A stretch of DNA of 64,000 bases from Zygaena filipendulae (taxonomy: Eukaryota > Arthropoda > Insecta > Lepidoptera > Zygaenidae): the NCBI GenBank assembly GCA_907165275.2, contig OU015663.1, forward strand, positions 2,368,501 through 2,432,500, read 5' to 3'. Made by a program: the position numbers and the translations under genes. Of the stretch, positions 56,994-64,000 are shown piece by piece; the first letter of the stretch is position 1; each line of letters begins with the position of its first letter. The notes below the pieces were generated by a model. That model worked only from the letters and a program-made list of their open reading frames with translations, was not told where the DNA came from and searched no databases.

Positions 56994-57225
56994 GGGCCCT
57001 TATTCAGTGTGACCAACAACATTCTTTGCCCATAGCGCGCGTCCCAAAAACAAAATCCCAAACGCTCCAGATGCAAAATATAAGAAATTAATAGATATTC
57101 TTTATGACAAAAGAAACTTGTAAATGTATTTTTTAAAGTGAAATTTCTTTGAATACGAGGGAAAAGCAACTTAAGTGGCGCCTTATCTTAACGCGACGCG
57201 TTATGGTCATAGTGAATAAGGGCCC
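56994..57225. mobile_element. Family D MITE, copy 2
   Basis: Ends GGGCCCTTATTCAGTGTGAC and ATAGTGAATAAGGGCCC, 232 bp. Inverted relative to 3918-4147. The antisense frame over this block is a by-product. Confidence 0.85.
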
Positions 57226-58130
57226 AACTCCGGAGGTTCTTTCAGCAAACATTCTCCGGGAGCCTAGTAGAAACTTTGGTGTTTAGAAGTAAGTACAATA
57301 AAATCTCCGAGGCATTACTGCGAAACTTAAACCTACCCAACGTTCTCTAGCTTGAAAGGGTTCACTGATCTATAATTCTCAAGGGTTGAAATGAATGGTT
57401 TTGCTACACAAAAAAAAAACAATATTAAAATTTTTGAACAAAAGAGCTCAAGATTGAAGCTGAATCACAATTTTACGACGAAGGTCGCAAACCCTTTCTG
57501 CGATTACTGCAGCGAACTGAAATCCGTTAATTATGAATTCGCAAGGGCGACGGCAATTTCCGCCGTCTTCGTCTTAGCAATTTGAACATTCTCACTGACT
57601 TCACAATTACGCAGTCGCTTATCAGCTACAAAATCTTCTGTTTTATGTTATATTGGATCAAGTTTCCTATTAGCTGTTCATTTTACGACGTATTTTTAAT
57701 ATATCAAAGAACGCTTTGAAGAGGGTAATTAGTCTGCAAACTTGTCTTCAGGCTTAATTAACTTTAAAAGTAGACTGCAGAATTATATTATCTGTGTCTA
57801 CACCTATATAAAATTTCTCAGCTCAGAGTTAGATATTCTATAATTATATACCTACTTTTATTTTGCCTTAGTTAATATTCACACAATGTACTTTCATGTA
57901 GGGAATATAAAATCTTGTAATTTAAATTAAAAAAAATATATATTTGCATTTAACATTGTACCTAATTTTCTTTTTGTAGAATCTCGAAATAGTTCCGTTT
58001 TATTCTCACACGCGATTGTAAGACAAAATTTTACACGCACGACGCATTACATGCGAATAATATTAATTATTTGCTCATAATATTAACACATTCCATAAAT
58101 AAAAAAAATAGTATATTATTAAAGGAGAAT
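57226..58130. other. Non-coding DNA
   Basis: A 64-codon frame at 57391-57585 has no domain (CDYCS is the only Cys pair). No repeat recognised. Confidence 0.45.
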
Positions 58131-58442
58131 GGGCATGTTGACTAATTTTTTTTTTAGTCCGTCTTGTAGATTATTAAAAAATATTGGACACGTATTTTTT
58201 TCTTTTTTTACGTAATCAATAAATATATTGAGTTGAAATTTCGCGTGACGTCACTATTCTGACAGTTTGTATGGCGGTTTTGCGGTTAGTGACGTCACGA
58301 CCTCCTCATCCTAAACTTTAATGCGCTTTATCTCTGTATATTTTAATTTATTTAAAAAAGCAAAAAATACGTGTCTATTGTTTTTTATTTTCTAACTGAC
58401 GGACTAATTAGAATTTTGTTTTTCAATAGTAGTCAACATCCC
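58131..58442 (-). mobile_element. Family B element, copy 4
   Basis: Full-length 312 bp, inverted relative to copy 3 and very similar to it. Ends GGGCATGTTGACTAATTTTT and AGTAGTCAACATCCC. Two intact TGACGTCA sites at 58246-58253 and 58290-58297. Confidence 0.9.
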
Positions 58443-58668
58443 TATTACTTTACGACCGCTTCCTTGACTTTAACTTCAAGGTGAGTTACCATAGCCAATT
58501 TGATAGGTCACGCATGGTTCATCCTTACTTATATTTTATTAATGAACGGGAAGTTAATTACGGAATGAAGTGCCAACGTGAGTCGCAAAATACAATGAAG
58601 ACTTGGAAACAACATATCGTTCACGGCTTGTACTAACATCAGAGGAACCTGACTAATTATTATAAGAA
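58443..58668. other. Non-coding spacer
   Basis: No recognised feature. Confidence 0.35.
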
Positions 58669-58693
58669 ACTAGCTGTGCCCCGCGGTTTCACC
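58669..58693 (+). repeat. Family A head, cut off after 24 bases
   Basis: AACTAGCTGTGCCCCGCGGT then TTCACC, interrupted by a hairpin element at the next base. Confidence 0.7.
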
Positions 58694-58826
58694 GTATTTT
58701 CGAATTAATTTTCGCACACGGAATCGCAAGATTTACACGTGAATGCTTAAAAAATGTACGAGCATTCACAATTTGTGAATTCGCGATTCCGTGTGCGAAA
58801 GTAATTCGAGCGATTCAAAAATACGG
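58692..58826. mobile_element. Hairpin MITE inserted in a family A head
   Basis: CCGTATTTT (58692) mirrors AAAATACGG (58825). Perfect 18 bp arms TTTCGCACACGGAATCGC (58721-58738) and GCGATTCCGTGTGCGAAA (58783-58800). An inner CGTGAATGCT/AGCATTCAC pair gives a third stem level. No ORF. Confidence 0.8.
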
Positions 58827-59332
58827 CTGCTTTTATTACATTTTTTATTTATTATTTATTACATTAATGTTCTCAAAGAAATCGTATGAACCTTATTTGG
58901 AATTCCATATCCAATATCAATATAATATACTTATTTAGTGAATGCGGTTCGATCGCGTAAACGGCGCGCGGCGCTCTCATAACCAATAATAATAATAGCT
59001 ACACTGAAACCTGCGAGTGAAATAAGATTGAAGAAAGAAAAAATATCATTAGAGTTAACTGTTATACTTGAGACGTGCTTGGCTTTGAGAAATTAACCAG
59101 CAGACAGACATAACGGTTGTGTTATACATATTTCGGGGGATATTTACTCATGAACAACAAATATAATTAAGGCATCCGAAATAGAATAAGGGCAGGGACA
59201 AAATAATATCTTGAAATTTTTTTTCTTCTATATATTTAAAATGCCTTGAACACTTCCAAATCGACTTTAAAATTAGTACAGTGACACGTCGCGTCGCAGA
59301 ACTGGCTCAAGGGGCGCGGTGAGCGACGAAAT
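58827..59332. other. Non-coding DNA
   Basis: A GCGTAAACGGCGCGCGGCGC patch near 58956. Nothing else recognised. Confidence 0.4.
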
Positions 59333-59770
59333 GGGCATGCTGACAAGGTAAAAAAATCAAAATTCTATTTAGTTTGTCAGTTAAATGATTTTGAAATAGT
59401 CAAATAGACACCTATTTTTTGTTTTTCGAATCAATGAAAAAATTCTTAGAAAAAATGCATTAATGTTTAGGACTAGTTTAGGACTAGCGACGTCATCACT
59501 AAGTATAAAGAGTCCCTAGGTGTGACGTCACACGGAACTTCAACTCAATGTCTCAAAATTATAATTAGTCAGTCAGTTAGAAAATAAAAACATAATAAAC
59601 ACGTATTTTTTCCTTTTTTCAAATCAATAAAAATGTGACGTCAAGCGAAATTTCAACTATCGCCGTTATTTTTTGATTAAGTACGTAAAAAAAAAAAATT
59701 TACGTGTACATTAGTTAGTAGTTATTAATCTACACGACGGACTAAAAAAAAATAATCAACTAGACCGTTA
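59333..59770 (+). mobile_element. Family B, two copies head to tail (copies 5 and 6)
   Basis: The first copy runs from ATGGGCATGCTGACA through a degraded GCGACGTCAT and an intact TGACGTCA (59523-59530) to CAACTCAATGTC, then stops. At about 59570 a second left end begins (AAAATTATAATTAGTCAGTC), with a shortened middle carrying TGACGTCA at 59635-59642 and the normal right end ATCTACACGACGGACTAAAA. Either one element inserted into another or recombination joined two copies. Confidence 0.75.
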
Positions 59771-60407
59771 CGACCTATAATTATTATTTGTGTAAATATC
59801 AGTTATTCAGTATGCACCATGCATGGATCCATGGAATATGCAAACATTAACCGAGCCACAGACAACTATAGCTCTAATATACCAGGTACAAGTGGATCGT
59901 TGACTTCGTTTAATAGATACCTTATCTACGATGATTAATGACTGTCAGTCATTAGGTCATTGTCTGTCTACGGGCAATGACCTACCTATACACGTACGGT
60001 TAAGTTTATAATTAAGTTCCGACTGATTATAAAACTGATCTCATTCATGTCGAAAGTTTAATCAGCGTTCATGTTATTTCCAATTAACCTATTTTTATAA
60101 TTACGAAACCTGGTAACGCTTAATTAAAGTTTTAATAAATACTACAAAATTAAAGGCGATAATTTTAATTAGAAAAAACGGATTTCACTCTGCTCCGTTT
60201 TCGTGCAATTTGATTGCTGCTTTATGCTATACGAAATGGAAGGCATCTTAAAAAAACACGTCATTTGATTCCGTGTATAGGTAGACAAACAGATACGAGT
60301 AGGAATTCTAAAAAATATCACTGTTTTTAATCTGCTAGTAACATCAATACATAAAATTTTTCTTGCATTGTTTTCTTTTAATAATAATCTTCAATGTATA
60401 TCTAAAA
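59771..60407. other. Non-coding DNA
   Basis: TTAATGACTGTCAGTCATTA forms a short palindrome near 59934-59953. No other feature. Confidence 0.4.
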
Positions 60408-60606
60408 TAGCTATTCCCCACGGTTTTACCCGCAGTAATTTCGGAGTTCCCGCAGGAATTCCGAGGTAAAAAGTACCCTGTGATCCTTTTCTTATATCCC
60501 TGACAATGTGTGTGCAAAATTATATGATGATCCGTTGAGCCGTTGAGGCGTGAAAGCATAACAAACAAACAAACTCGCTTTCGCTTTTATAATATTAGTA
60601 AGGATG
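60408..60606 (+). repeat. Family A repeat, full length
   Basis: ATAGCTATTCCCCACGGTTT to TTTATAATATTAGTAAGGAT, with all internal blocks present. A good reference copy for the family. Confidence 0.9.
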
Positions 60607-63600
60607 TAGTTACAGTTAGATATAGATGTTTTAAATATAAAAGAATACGATAATCGAGTTGTAACAATCTGATAATACTCCGCATTATAACATCCAAAGA
60701 TATTGAAAGAGAATAGATTGACAATACGCTCGGCCGCTAAGCTTTTCTCATGCTACCAAAATGCCGTTGGCTACCAGAGACTATTGTCTATAGATACCAC
60801 TTGACGGAAAGCGATGTGATTGGCTATTTGAAATGTACTTTGTGGTGACTGGTATCTGATTGCGTCGCAACGATGTGATTGACTTTTATTTTGATCATTC
60901 CCCCTGCAAAAATTGGTTGACGTGGATTGCATAGTAAAAGTTTGTATTGTTCGTCTATTCTTTTATTATCTTGGACACCATTCAGTTCGAAATCTGCTCT
61001 AAACAGGAAACTCAATTTCGCCACCGCGACCGTTGCGCGTTGTTATAGAGAGCGCTCAAACAAACCTAAAACAAGCGGAACCCACTGTGTTTACAAACAT
61101 TGATGATAAGAACCAGTCGTTCGTTTTGCTTCTTCGATTCTCGATGTTAGCTTTTTTATCAATTATTATCCAAATACGTAATTGCATAGGAATTTAGTAA
61201 AAAATCCTTTTTAAAACAGCTTTGTAGGGATTAGTTATGATACAGCGTGTAAGGTTAAATGAGGTACCTACCTACATATTGAAACTCTCTATGATTCATT
61301 TCATAGTATGCAACTGATAAATATACTTACAGATTAAAAAAAACACTGATAAATCACCAAGAAAATTAAAAGTTTTCGTTGATCTGCGAGAGTGAATACC
61401 TACAAAGTACAGAGAAAAGGAGCTTTGAATTCAAGATAATTAGGGCTTCATCGGCAAATTACGCGCCCAATTCGCATTCGCCCATTCGCGTTCATAGATT
61501 TTGTTTTTTACATCAAAAAATTATTTGTTTTTTTTTTTGAGACAACAATCGAATACTGCAGAATAACTTTCAATACGTCCCTCGTTTAACCTTACACCGA
61601 AAGCTCAAAGTGTATAAATGTCGTAGGATGATTGAAAATCCAAGGATCACACGGTGACTTTCAAAGTTATTGTTACACTTTCTTAAAAAAAATGTACGGT
61701 AAGACGGTTTCATAGTTTCATGGACGAGTGGTTTTAATGGCTCAGCTACGTTTTATGGGAACTTTTTTATTATTCGATTTTTCGACCCGAAATTATCCTC
61801 TATTTTTTTTTCAAATAAAAAGTAACGAGGTCATTGTTTGGGAACGACTTGGGAACCCAAAGAAGCATGTGTGCGAGCGAACCGCCAGAGGTCGTAAAAA
61901 GCTCACCGAAACAATTACTTTTGTGCTAGGAAGCTCCATATTTTTGCTTTTATGACTTTTTGCATGGTAAGTATATAATATTGTACCCTGAGAGAAAAAT
62001 AAGGGCTTATTCAGTAAAGTTCGCGACCGAAGAGTTCCCCACCGAAGATTTGTCAATAGTATTTCTGCTACCGGTGTTCGGTTGGGCACCATATTTGGGC
62101 CAGTATACTCTCCAGTAGTTTGCACATTATTGACACGGTGCAGGGTCGCTCACTGAGCCTGCTGGTCACTGATACTGTGTCGCCAACATATCCATCGGGC
62201 AAAGAATGGCGACGGAAACCTCATCGGTCTGATTGACTTCTCTGTGATAGTTTCCTTTCAGAGGGTCGACTCTGCTTCGGCTCGCAAAATCACGAAACCG
62301 CACCGCTTTTGCATCGGTAAATAAAATTATTAAAATTAATTTATTAAAAGCTAAATTAATAAAATTACTTAATTAATTAAGGAGTGTCGAATAGAAAGTC
62401 CTTGTAACTCCTACTAGTTGCGTATCTTTAATTTTAAATATGGATTGTGTGAAATCATCCGGGAAGACCGTTCGAAAAAAGAATCGCGTACAAAAATACA
62501 AAAAGAAAAAATATACCTAATCGATTTGAAAACCTTCTCTTTTTTATTGAGGTCGGGCGTTGACATGATTTATAAACGGAACAAGTATTCTTTTTTTTCT
62601 CGTTCCGCAACAAAACACCTCGAAGATGGATCCTTTGAGTTTATTATGTATGGCTGTACAATTTATTATGCAGATAAGAATACATTACGCACGATCTTGA
62701 CGGGGGCACCTTATGTGATGTAAATAGTAATGCTTCACCATAAAATGGCTTTCGACTGCGATGACGTGGTGCTGCACGAAACGATAAGCGGATCACATCG
62801 ACTTTTCTCTTTGATAAGAACTATAAGAACCGTGATCCGTGTTGTGTTTTTTCGAAGATGCCTCGAAAATTTTCACTCCTTCGTATATTCGTACGTGGTC
62901 TATGAAAGATATAGGTAGTTTGGACCTGATCTAGACTAGAGTGAATAGGCATTAAATTGACTCGTGTCGTATGTTTCGTAACATCGCTTTCGATTGGGTG
63001 AGACTATAAATAAATGTCTGAACAATGGGATTAAATTAAATTTATCAAACACAAAGTTATAAAATTGCCCTTAATGTTACTGACGTAATTCCCCAATTGT
63101 ATACTCTTCCACTGTTTGTATAATTTGTGACTTGTCTTAGTAACTACATATTATACGTATTTAAAAAAAAATCGTCCCATTGTCTTTACGACAACTGTGT
63201 TAAGTTATTATTTACGTAGTTACCTATCGCCAAGGGAGTGCGTTACCTTTTCCGCTCGATTGATAGTCCTAAGCTATTTTGTTTTAGAGCTTGGGACAAC
63301 ACCCGAGACCACAATTGTATACGTGACTGAGCGTGAGGCGTTCGCCTTACAGCGCGAGCTGATACGTGTCGTAAATAAAACAAGTGCGCTGCGAGTGGAG
63401 GACTCGGTAAACTGATGCAAATCTCTTTCTACTGCCGAAGAATACTAACTATGACAGAAGCGACACTCTGCGTTCCCCGCCAAATTCTTGTGTACTCACG
63501 CACCGCCACTACGTAGTGGTAGGCCTAGAGGTGATAGCAGTGTAGGCTGTGGCTGCTGTGTGAGTGTTGGGTAATATCAATTTGAATTTAGAACTCGAAG

Positions 63601-64000
63601 GCGTGAGTCCTACGTCACACGCGCACACCGTGCACGTGTGCACACAAGCAGGGCGTCTGTAGTAGTTGCGGGGAGTTAATAAGGTTCGCTTTTGAGGAGT
63701 GTCACGGGTGTGCTATAGAATAGAATAACATTGTATAACAATAGTGTAGTATTTTGTATATCTCGCATGACGATTGGTTTGAACAGACCCTGACAAGTTG
63801 TATCGGGACCATAAGGAAATAATATCCGATGAAATAGGTGGGTACGTTCGGAAAATAAATTGTAATGTCAATATGGTTTTATCGTTAACGTCGGGTCGAT
63901 ATCGGATGATATAAAGTTTATTTGATCTTTAGATATTTTACACTTAAGTACATTAATATTGTGTAATAATATATAAAACCTTTAAAGAAATACATTCAAT
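60607..64000. other. Long stretch with no recognised repeat or gene
   Basis: About 3.4 kb. Frames up to 104 codons (61811-62125, 62418-62723) show no domain. Two GC/CpG-richer areas, 61990-62300 and 63190-63720, stand out. The second contains CACACGCGCACACCGTGCAC and CGTGTGCACACAAGCAGG and could be a promoter-proximal or non-coding exon region of a gene beyond the window. That is only a suggestion from composition. Confidence 0.4.

Noticed and set aside
1..64000. Most open frames of 60-117 codons as protein genes
   Set aside because: They have no recognisable domains, often overlap in several phases, run through repeats or microsatellites, and have amino-acid content expected from AT-rich or locally GC-rich non-coding DNA.

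Overview
This 64 kb window looks like nuclear DNA of a moth or butterfly (Lepidoptera, probably a ditrysian moth). The evidence is the AT-rich base, dense TAGGTA/TACCTA motifs, about 20 copies of an interspersed repeat that begins ACTAGCTGT, carries CCGCGGTTTCACCCGCGG and ends TTATAATATTAGTA, and other repeats I recognise as common in lepidopteran genomes. I find no host protein-coding gene. Nearly all open frames are short, lack family signatures and overlap repeats. The window is best read as intergenic or intronic DNA built from layered mobile elements.

Repeat families are labelled as follows. Family A is the ACTAGCTGT...TTATAATATTAGTA repeat. Family B is a ~310-320 bp non-autonomous element with TGACGTCA palindromes and GACGGACTAA-type subterminal repeats (15.1, 37.6, 46.4, 58.1 and 59.3 kb). 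Family C is an inverted-repeat element bounded by GCCGCACTCAGAG (28.6, 30.2, 38.3 and 40.35 kb). Family D is a ~230 bp element bounded by GGGCCCTTATTCACTATG (3.9 and 57.0 kb). Family E is a ~600 bp near-identical pair (24.3 and 43.6 kb). Family F is a short retroelement-like tail (9.1, 10.9 and 53.2 kb). Family G is a hairpin with GCCCGCTCCACATTCACG arms (1.46 and 28.75 kb).

Layout. 0-15 kb: a non-LTR retrotransposon ORF1 remnant with its 3' tail, a tRNA-derived SINE, four short inverted-repeat elements and many family A copies. 15-24 kb: sparse, with one GC-rich island that holds a 55-codon open stretch. 24-28 kb: family E copy 1 and a 1.3 kb minisatellite with a 55 bp unit and a local 107 bp dimeric higher-order repeat. 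28-33 kb: families C and G, a SINE and family A. 33.7-36.5 kb: a young non-autonomous LTR retrotransposon on the minus strand with essentially identical 715 bp LTRs. 36.5-46.7 kb: more inverted-repeat elements, including a non-autonomous hAT element with a perfect 8 bp target-site duplication. 47.7-49.3 kb: a full-length Tc1-like transposon inserted at a TA in the tail of a family A copy; its transposase keeps one reading frame but has five in-frame stops. 50-64 kb: family A, B and D copies, several near-perfect hairpins, and a 3.4 kb terminal stretch with no recognised repeat.

The elements form a chronology rather than an operon. Old degraded family A copies serve as landing sites for the Tc1-like element and for a hairpin element at 58.7 kb, while the LTR element and family E are much younger. 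All family assignments come from reading by eye; no database search was possible.
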